A program made the translations under genes and the position numbers. 25,348 nt of DNA, taken from the NCBI GenBank assembly GCA_038217425.1, contig JBBQPM010000099.1, positions 1-25,348 of the forward strand, written 5' to 3'. This stretch comes from JAIEPT01 sp038217425. GTDB taxonomy: Bacteria; Planctomycetota; Planctomycetia; Gemmatales; Gemmataceae. The notes beneath the pieces were generated by a model. That model did not search any database. It had not been told where the DNA came from and was given only the letters and a program-made list of their open reading frames with translations. Numbering within the stretch: position 1 is the first letter of the stretch; every line of letters starts with the position of its first letter. Below, piece by piece: positions 6,705 through 16,400 of the stretch.

Positions 6705-8000
6705 TCAAATGAGTTCGGGCATCGGCGCCGCTTCGCCGATGAAGGGGCGGATGCGCAGGTCGGTATTGGTGTTGATTCCCATGAGTCGATAAATGGTCGC
6801 CGCCAACTCGGGAACCTGGACGGGACGAAAAGCTGGGTAGCCCCCCTGATTGTCGCTCGCGCCGACCACCAATCCCCCCGGGACGCCGCCGCCCGCCAGC
6901 AATACCGAGAAGCATTGAGGCCAGTGATCGCGTCCGCCATATTGATTGATGCGAGGCGTCCGGCCGAACTCCCCCGTGACGACAACCAGCGTGCTGTCCA
7001 GAAGTCCTCGCTGATGAAGATCCTCGAGCAGCGACGAAAGCCCTTGATCTAGCCGGGGGCACAAGGGACTTTCCATGCGTCCGAGCCCGGGAAGGTCGGC
7101 GCCGTGGACGTCCCACCCGTGCCAGGCGGGCTCGCCGTACCAGTTGACTTGAATGAAACGAGTCCCCGCTTCCGCGAGCCGACGTGCCAGCAAGCACGAT
7201 TGGCCGAAAATGTTGCCGCCGTACCGAGCCCGCAGTTCCGGCGGTTCGAGGCTGACGTCAAACGCGGAGCGAACGCGATCGGAAGTGAGCAGGTCGGCGG
7301 CGCGGCGAAAATTGTTGTCCATCTCGCCGACGGCGGCGTTGGACTGCCAGGCGGCGCGGGTTTGATCGACGGCCCCGAGCAAATCGCGTCGGCTTTGAAA
7401 ACGCTGTGCGGAGACGGTCGCCGACAGCGTGAACTCGGGGAGCTGCACTTGGCGCGTCGGATGCGCGACGAGAAACGGACTGAACGCCGTCCCCAGATTT
7501 CCCGCTCCGGGAAGATAGCCCGTCGGGCCGACATGGACGAAGGGCGGCACGCCGGCGCTCCCGGCGCCGCCGAGTCGCTGCAGGACGGCACCCATGGAAG
7601 CGGCGCCGCGGGTTCCGCCGGAGAGGAGAAAGGCGCCGGAGTGGGCTCCATCGGCACTGGTCATGGACCGAATCAGGCTGCACTTGTCCATGTGCCGTGC
7701 GACCTGCGGCAACAGTTCGCTGATCTGAATTCCGGGGACGCGCGTGGGAATGACGCCGTAGGGGCCGCGGATATCGGAGGGAGCCGACGGCTTGGGATCG
7801 AAGGTTTCGAAGTGGCTTGGCCCGCCGCTCAGGAAGATGAAGATGCAAGAGCGTTCGCGCGTCGGGGCGCCGCTGCTCGCCCTGGCGGCGAACGCGTCGG
7901 CGAGCGTCAGGCCGATGGCGCCGAGTCCGCCGACCTGTAAGATGGCTCGCCGGGTCACGCCCTGGCAATGTTTCGACGCTGCGTTTCCGATGTTGAACAT
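6705..8000 (-). CDS. DUF1501 family protein, Tat-exported (second copy)
   Basis: 431 residues. The N-terminus carries VTRRAILQVGGLGAIGLTLADAFA, a twin-arginine signal with a long hydrophobic core. Family landmarks are CIFIFLSGGPSHFETFDPKP (about 52-71), the MTSADGAHSGAFLLSGG segment, VVTGEFGRTPRIN and YGGRDHWPQCFSVLLAGGG near the C-terminus, then the closing LAATIYRLMGIN helix. It is clearly distinct in sequence from the DUF1501 at 3285-4724, not a recent duplicate. A GGGA-containing site precedes the start, and an 88-bp gap separates it from the upstream lipoprotein gene. The beta-propeller gene follows after 10 bp. Like the first copy it lacks a DUF1549/DUF1553 neighbour here. Confidence 0.9.
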   Translation of the reverse strand: MFNIGNAASKHCQGVTRRAILQVGGLGAIGLTLADAFAARASSGAPTRERSCIFIFLSGGPSHFETFDPKPSAPSDIRGPYGVIPTRVPGIQISELLPQVARHMDKCSLIRSMTSADGAHSGAFLLSGGTRGAASMGAVLQRLGGAGSAGVPPFVHVGPTGYLPGAGNLGTAFSPFLVAHPTRQVQLPEFTLSATVSAQRFQSRRDLLGAVDQTRAAWQSNAAVGEMDNNFRRAADLLTSDRVRSAFDVSLEPPELRARYGGNIFGQSCLLARRLAEAGTRFIQVNWYGEPAWHGWDVHGADLPGLGRMESPLCPRLDQGLSSLLEDLHQRGLLDSTLVVVTGEFGRTPRINQYGGRDHWPQCFSVLLAGGGVPGGLVVGASDNQGGYPAFRPVQVPELAATIYRLMGINTNTDLRIRPFIGEAAPMPELI

Positions 8001-8089
8001 GGTAGTTCCCTGGAGGGTGAGCCCGAGGGTCGCATTATCGCTTGTTTCCTGGAACGGGGAAACAGAAAAATTCAGATTGACCGCGAACG

Positions 8090-10639
8090 CTAGTCAACGA
8101 TCGGCAGCAAGAGCGGCTGCGTCACGCCGTAGGGAGTCGCCACGTACGCTGCGACCATGCGTCTTCCCTTTTCGTCGAGCACGATCTGGCATCCCTTGGG
8201 GATGGTGACTTGAAGAATCTGCCGGCTCAGCATTTTTTGCTGGGAGGGATCGATGGTCAGGCCGCCGATGCTGAGGCGGGTGTTTTTGACGCGGAAGTGG
8301 TCGCCGGCCAGGAAGAGCGTGGTCGGCTGCGACAGCATGACGCCGGGGCCGCCGTACCAGCCGACCAGTTCCGGGGCCAGATCGGTGACGCCGTTGCTGA
8401 ACATCTCGAACCCGCCAAGAGTATTTTCGTACGGAACTTGTACCTGATGATTCTGCATCGGTAGTCGGGCGGAGAGCTGCTGGGCCTTGCTGAGCAGGAG
8501 GCCGAAGTCGCCGGGGCGGTAACATTCGGCGCCGGGGACGGCGGGGCCGAGCGTCTGGATCGTGTGCACCGCCTTGCTGAGGGACATGCTGGTGACGCGG
8601 TCGGGGGAATGTTTGCGCGGGTCGGCGAGGTCGAACCAGCTCGACGTCACCCGGCACTCCATGGTCGGCACGAACGCGGGCATGAGGACCAGGGCGACGC
8701 AATCGCGGATGCCGGGCTCGAGTTTGGTTTGACGCAACTCGTCAGCACGGGAGGGCGTGCTGAACCAGGCATGCCCGTGACTGCGGACCTCGGGCGTCTG
8801 CGTGCGCGGGTAGAAGCGCCAGCCGAAATGGTTCTCGCCGTGCGAGAAGCCGACGGCGGTGCGGTGGATAGCGACGGTGTCGACGTCGGCGTCGAGCTGC
8901 CGGGCGAGTTGGGTAAAATTTTTGGCGCTCACCGGACCGTTGGCGAGGGCGGCTGCGAGCGCGAGCTGGGTTTCTTGCCGGCGTGCGAACGAGTCGGCGA
9001 CGTTCTGATCCTGCGTCACTGGATCCAGGGCGAAGACGTAGACTGGCCAGCGCGAGCGGACGTACTGCTGAAACGCGGCCCGCGCCTCGGCAGGCGGGTT
9101 CGGCAGGTAGTACGGCTGCCAGGCCGAGGCCAGCGGATGTTGCTTGTTGGCGGCGGTTTCGCGGATGTCTTGCACGAGATGCTCGTTGAGCAGGGCCGCG
9201 TCGACGAGGATCGCCCAGGCGAGCGCCGCGGTCAAATCCTCCATGCCGCTGATCTGATGGACGGCGGCGCGAAACTGGTCGCGCAGCTTCTTGACGTCGT
9301 CCTTTTGCCGGGCCACGATCGCGGTGGCCAGTTCTTTGGTGCAGAAAGTCCAGAGATGCTGGGTCCGCTCGTTGCTGAGAAACTTGTACGCCCCGGCCAA
9401 CTCTTCGCGGAGGTACGCCTGCAATTCGGAAAGATGCAGCAAGTTCCCCGGGGCGATTCGGCGCCGGAGCGACATGTTCGCTTCGTAGGCGATGAAGAAC
9501 GGAAAGTCGCTGCCGTAAACATCGAAGAGCTGCGAACGCGGGAACGGCTGTCGGCCGTTACGATTTTTACTGTACGACAACATCGGCGTGGGCCGGGCCA
9601 TACCGGAGAGGTGCTGGAGCTGATCGCACATGGTCACGTAGACCTGGCGATTCATCAGCGTGGGATCGATGGCCTGGCCCGGCTGGGCGAAGTTGACGAT
9701 CGCGACGCCCGGCTGGAACGTCTGCGAATTCGGCACGGGCGTCGGCTTGGGTGCGATCCATTCGTGTGGCTTCGCGCCGCACTGGCGCTTCCACGCCTCT
9801 TCGATGTGCCGATCTTCCGCTTGCGGATGCTCCGCCAGGTATCGTACGAGAAATCGCGTACGCTCGTTCAGAAATTGGCTCACCTGCGTCGGGTCGTTCA
9901 GGAAGGTCACGAGCGGCAAGCTGATCTGGTCCGCGAGGTCGTTAATGACGAGATTGCGAAACGTCGTCGGCAAAAGTTCCGGCCCCAGCATCGGCTCAAG
10001 CGTGAGCGTCACCTCGGCGCCGTGCCCCGCCTGCGTCGCGGTCCCGGGGAGCACCGACACCGGAATCCGCATCAGGTTCAGCGAATAGCCGGGCGAATCG
10101 GCGGTGTCGTCGCCTTCGTTGGTTCGGCGAATTTGATTCAGATAATTCAGGTACCGAGCTTTCTGCTCCAGGACAACCGTGCTCTCCAGGCCGATCGCGC
10201 CTTTGCCTTCCAGGAAGATTGGCGCGGGGACGACGCGCCCTTTGTCGAGCGTGAGTCCATCGCTCGGCGGCGCGGCGGGAAGCGGAATCGGCGGCAGCAG
10301 CGACGCCTGGATCGTCGTGGTACTGCCCACGAGCGCTTGATCCTGGCGGACGATTCGGCCCTGCAGCGATTCCTCGAACTTGTCGAAATCCTTGGTCAAC
10401 TCCGCTTCGAACTCTTCGCGATACTGCGTGAGTCGCGCTTTGCCCCAGACGGAAGGCTGCTGAATGACGACGCTGCCGTGAGTTTCGACGTGGGCCTGGA
10501 GCACGTCGAGATCGCGCGCCAGCGCGGGGATCGAGGGGTTCTTGCTAATCAGGGAGGATTCCAGCGGCGCGGGAAACCAGGCGCACGAGCAAAGCAAGGC
10601 GGGCAGCAGCAAGATTCCGAGATGAAACCAGCGATTCAT
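8090..10639 (-). CDS. large lipoprotein of unknown function
   Basis: 849 residues from the ATG at 10639; a longer in-frame start at 10672 adds eleven residues before the signal and is less likely. Residues 1-19 are a lipoprotein signal (FHLGILLLPALLCSC), with a lipobox-like LCSC and lipidation expected at C19; alanine at +2 does not suggest inner-membrane retention. The mature protein is mixed alpha/beta. Notable parts are an early helical segment with the charged stretch TQYREEFEAELTKDFDKFEE, a beta-rich region around LNLMRIPVSVLPG and GAEVTLTLEPML, a long helical middle around ELAGAYKFLSNERTQ, and a C-terminal beta domain (VTDLAPELVGWYGGPGVM, LAGDHFRVKNTRLSIGG) resembling an IPT/TIG or Ig-like fold. 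I do not recognise the family. It stands divergent from the zinc-ribbon gene at 10864. Confidence 0.8.
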   Translation of the reverse strand: MNRWFHLGILLLPALLCSCAWFPAPLESSLISKNPSIPALARDLDVLQAHVETHGSVVIQQPSVWGKARLTQYREEFEAELTKDFDKFEESLQGRIVRQDQALVGSTTTIQASLLPPIPLPAAPPSDGLTLDKGRVVPAPIFLEGKGAIGLESTVVLEQKARYLNYLNQIRRTNEGDDTADSPGYSLNLMRIPVSVLPGTATQAGHGAEVTLTLEPMLGPELLPTTFRNLVINDLADQISLPLVTFLNDPTQVSQFLNERTRFLVRYLAEHPQAEDRHIEEAWKRQCGAKPHEWIAPKPTPVPNSQTFQPGVAIVNFAQPGQAIDPTLMNRQVYVTMCDQLQHLSGMARPTPMLSYSKNRNGRQPFPRSQLFDVYGSDFPFFIAYEANMSLRRRIAPGNLLHLSELQAYLREELAGAYKFLSNERTQHLWTFCTKELATAIVARQKDDVKKLRDQFRAAVHQISGMEDLTAALAWAILVDAALLNEHLVQDIRETAANKQHPLASAWQPYYLPNPPAEARAAFQQYVRSRWPVYVFALDPVTQDQNVADSFARRQETQLALAAALANGPVSAKNFTQLARQLDADVDTVAIHRTAVGFSHGENHFGWRFYPRTQTPEVRSHGHAWFSTPSRADELRQTKLEPGIRDCVALVLMPAFVPTMECRVTSSWFDLADPRKHSPDRVTSMSLSKAVHTIQTLGPAVPGAECYRPGDFGLLLSKAQQLSARLPMQNHQVQVPYENTLGGFEMFSNGVTDLAPELVGWYGGPGVMLSQPTTLFLAGDHFRVKNTRLSIGGLTIDPSQQKMLSRQILQVTIPKGCQIVLDEKGRRMVAAYVATPYGVTQPLLLPIVD

Positions 10640-10677
10640 GGATGTCGATCCCTCGGGGCGAGAGTATCCCACCCTCG

Positions 10678-10707
10678 TTTATCGGCACGTCGCGGCGCGG
10701 ACTTTAA
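10678..10707 (-). promoter_or_regulatory. weak promoter candidate for the lipoprotein gene
   Basis: On the minus strand TTAAAG (10707-10702) and GATAAA (10683-10678) are 18 bases apart, about 40 bases before the start codon. The match is modest and planctomycete promoters are poorly defined. For the divergent plus-strand gene, TTCCCG (10772-10777) and TAGAAT (10795-10800), 17 apart, is an even weaker candidate. Confidence 0.22.
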
Positions 10708-10863
10708 CGAATTTGCGGATTATTTCGGCTGCGGAAAACCCGCCCTATTTTTGAGGAGATTTTCGCAGACGTTCCCGTTAGAATTGTCGGCAGGTAGAAT
10801 AAAGCTGCAAGCCGGCCCCATCCAGCCGCGTCGCCGGAAAGCCAAATCAGGGAGTTCCCGTTT

Positions 10864-13368
10864 ATGCCGATCGCGCTCAGCTGCCATACGTGCGGCAAAC
10901 AACTCAAGGCCAAAGATGAATCGGCCGGCAAGAAGATCAAGTGCCCGGGCTGCGCCACCGTGCTGTCGGTCCCCGCGCTCGAGGAGCCGGCGGAAGCGCC
11001 GCCGCCGCCCCCCCCTTCCGCCGCCGCCAAGCCGATCGTTCTCAGCTGCGGATGCGGTAAAAAATTCCAGGTGAAAGCGGAACTCGCGGGCAAGGCGGTC
11101 AAATGCCCCGCCTGTCAAAAGCCGGTCAAGGTGCCCGGCGGCGCTCCTGCGCCGGCGATTCCCCCGGCGCCGGTGCGCAAGGCGCCGCCGCCCCCCATGG
11201 AAGACGACGACTTCAACTTCATGAACGCGCCGCCGGCCAAGCCCTCCAAAAAGGCGCCCCCGCCGCCCCCCCCGGACGACGACGACGAGGACGACAACTT
11301 CAGCTTCAAACCCAAGACCCCCGCCAAGAAAGGCGGCAGGCCCCTCGCCAGCGCCCGCGATGACGACGACGAACCCGACGATTTCAAGCCCACCCCCAAG
11401 CCCAAGAAAAAATCGAGCAAGTTGCTCTACGTGATGTTCGGCGTCATGCTCGTCCTGGGCGGGGTAGCCGGCGCCTGGATCATGGGCGTACTGCCGCTGG
11501 ACAAGTGGATCATGGGTGCGATTGGCAAGGGCGAAACGCCTCCCGCCAAGCTCCCCGAACCGGGAGCCAGGCCGCCGGTCACTCCTGTGGCTGCCGTCGA
11601 TCTCGATTTGGAGTACGTCCCGCGCGATGCCAGCGTCGTTGTGACGATGAAGTTAGGCGAGTTCGCCGCCAGTCCTGCCGTCAAGCTCGACAAGGCAACT
11701 CGAGTCGCGTTAATCGACAAGGCAAAGGCGTACGGTTTCGAATTCGAGGATATCGAACGCATCACGCTGTTCGCTTTTCACTCCATGTCGGGGCCGCCGG
11801 AGTGGGGTGCTGTCCTGCTGACCAAGAAACCTGCCGCCGACGTGGTTTCCTCCCATGTCAAAACCAGGAAGTCGATGCCCGACGAGGCCAAGCGCGGCGA
11901 CATGCCTTCCATCTATTCGCAGGACGGTTTCGCCGTCTGCGCAGTCGAAGAAAAGGTGGTGTTGGCGGGTCATCCGACGCTGGTCACCAAGTTCGCCGGC
12001 AAGCCCGAACCCGAAGGCGACTTGAAAGATTTGCTGGCAGAGTGGGCGCTCACGAAGAAGCCGTTCGCGGTGCTGGCGCCAACGGGGATGAAGATGGCGG
12101 CCGTCGCGCAGGCGTTCCCGCCGCCGGCGATCAGTTTTCTGACTCGAGTTCAGCAGTCGTTCTTGACGTTCGACACGGGCGAAACGGGGTTGGAACTCGA
12201 AGCCCGCTTTCAGACCGCTGACGAAGAGAAAGCTGTCGAAGCCAAGCAAAAGCTCGACAACCTCATCGAGATTCGCGAAGTTGCGCTCGCCTTGCCCGGG
12301 TTTGAGAAGCTTCTGGGTTTCGACAAGATCCTCGACCAGGCAACGACGGAGATCGAAGCGAACGCAATCAAACTCCAGGCAAAGCTCGGCCTGAACGTGG
12401 GCGACGTATTCAGGTTCATGGCTGCGAGCGACTCGGCGACGTCGCTCCCGCCGCCGCCGGACGTCAAGGAAGTGAAAATCGAGAAGAAAGAAGTTTCGGA
12501 ACTCGACCTGATCCCGCGCGATGCGGCCCTGTTCCTGCAAATCCGCGTGGGCGATTTCCTCGCCGGTCCGGGGGGCAAGAAGGCTGCCGACAAGCTAAAG
12601 GCGATCCTCGACGGACTCGTTCCCGAGGACAAGGAAGCCCCGCAACTGGGCGACATCGACCGCATTCTTCTGGTCGCCACGAGCACCAAGGATTTCAATA
12701 AGAACAAATCTGGATTCGTCTTTATCCGCGGCAAGAAGTCTCTCGAGGCCGTCGCCCGCAAAATCGCCATGGACATGACTGCGGACGAAGAGAAAGTTTT
12801 GGGCAAGTCGCTCTTTAAGAAAGACGATCTGGGGATTTGCATTTACGATAAAACCGGCATTCTGTTCGGCAAGCTCGACGTCGTTCGCGCCGTTCTCGAT
12901 CAGCTCCCCGAGCCAGGTGGTCTGGATGCCGCCATCCAGGAAGCGGGCGATGTGAAGAAGCACATCGTCCTGGGCGTCGGTCCCGGCAAGAAGATTCTCG
13001 ACGAATCCGATCTGAAGCCTGACGAAGACAAGAAGGACAAGGAAGCGTTCGCCGACGCCCTCAGCACGTTCGTCACGTTGCACGAAACGCCCAAGGGAAT
13101 CGAGATCAAGTTCAAGATTAAAGCTGTCGATGCGGAAAAGGCCCAGGAGTTGGTCGCGTATTATGCCGAGAAGGCCAAGGATGTCCAAAAAATTCCGGAT
13201 GCGATGTGGAAGAAGCGACTCGAGGAAGTGCTAAAGACCGCAAAGGTGGAACCGGTTGGCGACGTGGTGACGGGGGAGTTTCTGCTGGCCGACTTCTTCG
13301 TCGCGGACATCGTTGACGTGTTTCTGCAGTTCATGGGCCCGATGGTCGAGGAGAAAAAGGCGCCGTGA
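10864..13368 (+). CDS. double zinc-ribbon, proline-rich, single-pass membrane protein
   Basis: 834 residues; GGGAG lies nine bases before the ATG. Residues 7-30 carry CxxC...CxxC (C7, C10, C27, C30) and residues 62-84 CxC...CxxC (C62, C64, C81, C84), two zinc ribbons of the kind common at the N-termini of planctomycete proteins. A low-complexity linker follows with poly-Pro and poly-Asp/Glu blocks (about 90-185). One transmembrane helix spans about 188-210 (YVMFGVMLVLGGVAGAWIM). The roughly 620-residue remainder should be extracytoplasmic and contains two related domains, starting near residue 244 (LDLEYVPRDASVVVTMKLGEF) and residue 544 (SELDLIPRDAALFLQIRVGDF), so it arose by internal duplication. 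The protein thus has metal-binding modules inside and paired sensor-like domains outside. Function is unknown. It begins a long plus-strand gene set. Confidence 0.88.
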   Translation: MPIALSCHTCGKQLKAKDESAGKKIKCPGCATVLSVPALEEPAEAPPPPPPSAAAKPIVLSCGCGKKFQVKAELAGKAVKCPACQKPVKVPGGAPAPAIPPAPVRKAPPPPMEDDDFNFMNAPPAKPSKKAPPPPPPDDDDEDDNFSFKPKTPAKKGGRPLASARDDDDEPDDFKPTPKPKKKSSKLLYVMFGVMLVLGGVAGAWIMGVLPLDKWIMGAIGKGETPPAKLPEPGARPPVTPVAAVDLDLEYVPRDASVVVTMKLGEFAASPAVKLDKATRVALIDKAKAYGFEFEDIERITLFAFHSMSGPPEWGAVLLTKKPAADVVSSHVKTRKSMPDEAKRGDMPSIYSQDGFAVCAVEEKVVLAGHPTLVTKFAGKPEPEGDLKDLLAEWALTKKPFAVLAPTGMKMAAVAQAFPPPAISFLTRVQQSFLTFDTGETGLELEARFQTADEEKAVEAKQKLDNLIEIREVALALPGFEKLLGFDKILDQATTEIEANAIKLQAKLGLNVGDVFRFMAASDSATSLPPPPDVKEVKIEKKEVSELDLIPRDAALFLQIRVGDFLAGPGGKKAADKLKAILDGLVPEDKEAPQLGDIDRILLVATSTKDFNKNKSGFVFIRGKKSLEAVARKIAMDMTADEEKVLGKSLFKKDDLGICIYDKTGILFGKLDVVRAVLDQLPEPGGLDAAIQEAGDVKKHIVLGVGPGKKILDESDLKPDEDKKDKEAFADALSTFVTLHETPKGIEIKFKIKAVDAEKAQELVAYYAEKAKDVQKIPDAMWKKRLEEVLKTAKVEPVGDVVTGEFLLADFFVADIVDVFLQFMGPMVEEKKAP

Positions 13369-13427
13369 CGCGAGGTTGGCACGCCTAGAATAGTAGTGAC
13401 CCCTTGCGGTAAGAGCGGAAACCCTTC

Positions 13428-16400
13428 ATGAGTCTCTTCGCCTTTTTCGGTATTTGGCAAGTCGCGGCCGGCCTGGGAATCGGGGCGGTCGCGATTCCCG
13501 TCGTCATCCATCTCCTCAATCGCCGCCGCTTCGTCATCATCGACTGGGCGGCCATGCGTTTTCTGCTCGCGGCCCAGAAGCAAAACAGCAAACGCCTCCG
13601 CATCGAACAGCTCCTCTTGCTCCTCATCCGCATTCTCATGCTGCTGGGTCTGGTAGTTGCCATGTCCGCGGTGATGCCGTGGGCGGAGAACATCTGGGCG
13701 ACGATTTGGCCCGACGGCGCTGGCAAACTGCAGACCAAGATTGGCCGAACGCATCACGTGCTGGTCGTCGATGCGTCGCTGAGCATGAACGTCGCCGTCG
13801 ATGACGACAAGACGCTCTTCGACCGGGCCAAGGAACACATGCTTGCCAAGGTCAAGAAGGCGCTGCCGGGGGACTTCTTCAGCATCCTCGTGCTCAAGGA
13901 AAACCCGACCTGGCTCACCGCCGCTCCGTCGCCGTACTTCAACAAGGTGAGCGACGAGATCAACGCGCTCAAGGCGAGTCACGGCAACACGTCGTCGGCG
14001 ACGGCGCTCACGATGATCGCCGCCAAGCTGGGCGAGTTCCATCCGCGTTTTCCGAATCAGAGCGTCTACGTCTTCACCGACCTGCAGCGCAGCTCCTGGG
14101 ACCAGGGGAAGCCGGCCGAAAGTTCGCCCGACAAGGGCGGTGAGGACGAGCCCAGGAAGGGCCCGCGGCTCGAAGATATTCAGAAGCTCGGCGCCCAGGT
14201 GATCTTCGTAGATGTCGTTCCGGAGACGATTTTGACGTCCGCGGGCAAGGATCAACCGGGCTTCATCGACAATCTCGCCGTCACGAATCTGGAGCTGCAG
14301 GATCCCGTGGTCATCGCCGGCGCCCGTGCGGAGCTGCTGGTCACGGTGCAGTATTTCGGCATGGGCGTCAAGCAGGCCCGGCTTGTCGTGGGGCAGGCGC
14401 CCGCGCCGCTCGCCAATTCGGGGGCGCCGTTCCAGCTCATCGAGGCGCCGGCCAAGGATCCCAGCGGCAAGGCGATCGAGATCAATCTGCTCGGCATGCA
14501 GTCGGTCACGCACCGCATCGCCCTCACGTTCGCGCAAGCGGGCAGCTACGCGGTGCAGGTTAAGCTGCAGAGCATGAAAGGCGAACAGTCGCCCGACCGC
14601 CTCCCCGAGGACAACGTCCGCTCCCTCGCCATCCAGGTCCGCGACCCCGTCCCCGTCCTCCTGGTCAACGGCCAGGGGACCGACAAGGACAGCTTCACCA
14701 GCGCGACCCGCTTCCTGCAGAACGCCTTGCATCCCATGGAAAAGGGGAGCGCCCTGGCCCGCATTCTGCCCACTACCGTCAACAGCCTCGCCGACGTGGC
14801 TGAGGATCAGTGGGAGAAGTACGACTGCATCTTCCTCGTCGACGTCCCGGCCCAGCGCGCCGACCCGCTCAACCCGGGCTCGAAGATTCCGGAACTGTCC
14901 GAGGCGATTGTCAAGAAACTCGAGGCCCACGTGCGCCGCGGCGGCGGGCTCGTCATCTCCATGGGCGATCGCTCCGCAACCACTCTCGAAGAATATAACA
15001 CGCTCTTCTACAAGGACGGCCAGGGACTCTTGCCCGCGCTGTTCGAGGCCAAGATCTCGGCTCCCGACAAGCACCACTTTTACATCGATCCCGAAAGCGA
15101 CGAAGAGTTCCGCGTGGCCCCGCTCAGATCGTTCCGCGACGATCTCGACCGCATCTGGCTCGCCCAGATCTTCTTCGACAAGTACGTGCAAGTGAAGTTG
15201 CCGCGCGAGACGCACGTGCACAAGATCCTGCGTTTCATCCCCGAGCCGAGCGTGCCGGGAGAGATGCTCGACGAGAAAGTGCCTACGGGCGATCCGGCGA
15301 TCCTGGAATGGAACCCGCCGACGGGGCGCAGCAGCACGAAGCCGGTGCGCGTGCGCGGCCGAGCGGTGCCGGCCAATCCGCCCATGAAGGGGAAGGTGGT
15401 CCTCATCACGACGGCGCTCAATCGCGACTGGTCGGATTGGCCCGCGGGCCCGATCGAAAAGAACGGCAGCTACCTGGCCATGATGCAGGAGATCACGCGT
15501 CTCGCCGTCTCCGGGCTCCTGCGTCATCAGGCGGGGACGGTCGGGACCGCGCTCGAGGACGTCTTCCCCGGCGCCGGCGGCGAAATGGACACCGTGCTGT
15601 ATCTCCCCGACGGCGAAGTCAAAAAGTCGCGCACGCAGTATCTCGACGAGACCAACGTCTTTCGTTCATCGGACACCGACCGCTCCGGCATCTACCGCCT
15701 GAGTTTGGCGAACTTGCCGCGCGAGTACCTCTACGCCTTCAACGTGCCGACGGCGCCGGTGGATGGCCGAGGGCTCGAAAGCGATCTTTACCGCCTGGCC
15801 CGAGCCGATCTCGAAACGCTGCTGCGCGGGCTCGACTTGCAGATCGTGCAGAGCCTGGACGAGATCATCTATCGGCAGAACGAGAACTCGATGATTATCG
15901 AGGAGCGGGCGCCGGTGGGGCCGGTGATCGCGCGGTACGTCTTGTGGTTCGTGCTGCTCCTGGTGTTTCTCGAGGTGGTGCTGGGATACGTGTTCGGGCA
16001 TCACACGACGACGTCGGAAGCGGTGCAACCGCAGCCGACGCAGTGGTTTTGGCCGGTCGCCGCGGTCGTGCTGGCCGTGGTCGTCGCGCTGCCGATCGGC
16101 TGGGTGTTGTGGGACGAACAGAATACGGGAAAGTTCCTGAGCTTTTTGCCCGAGGACGGTCGGGCGTGGATCGAGAAAAACTTCGGCATTGCCGACCCGG
16201 AGTCGGGCGAGAGTTCCGAATGGGCTCTGGGCCGGCAGACGATCTTCCTGGGCCCGGGCCGCGACGGCTTCTTGTTGGCGGGGCTTTTCTTCTTCGGCAT
16301 CGTGCTCATTCTCGGCATGTATCGGCTCGAAGCTCGGCGGGCGCCGCTGCTCTACTGTCTGTTCTGCTCCGTGCTGGCGATGCTCTTCTTGTGCCTGCTG

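Noticed and set aside
8043..8064. TGTTTCC/GGAAACA hairpin as a terminator for the lipoprotein gene
   Set aside because: On the minus strand the T-run lies before, not after, the 7-bp stem, so it does not fit a Rho-independent terminator.
13161..15527. 788-aa minus-strand open frame
   Set aside because: Shadow of the zinc-ribbon and vWA genes in GC-rich DNA; Arg/His/Asp-rich composition, no signal or domain, no ribosome binding site context.
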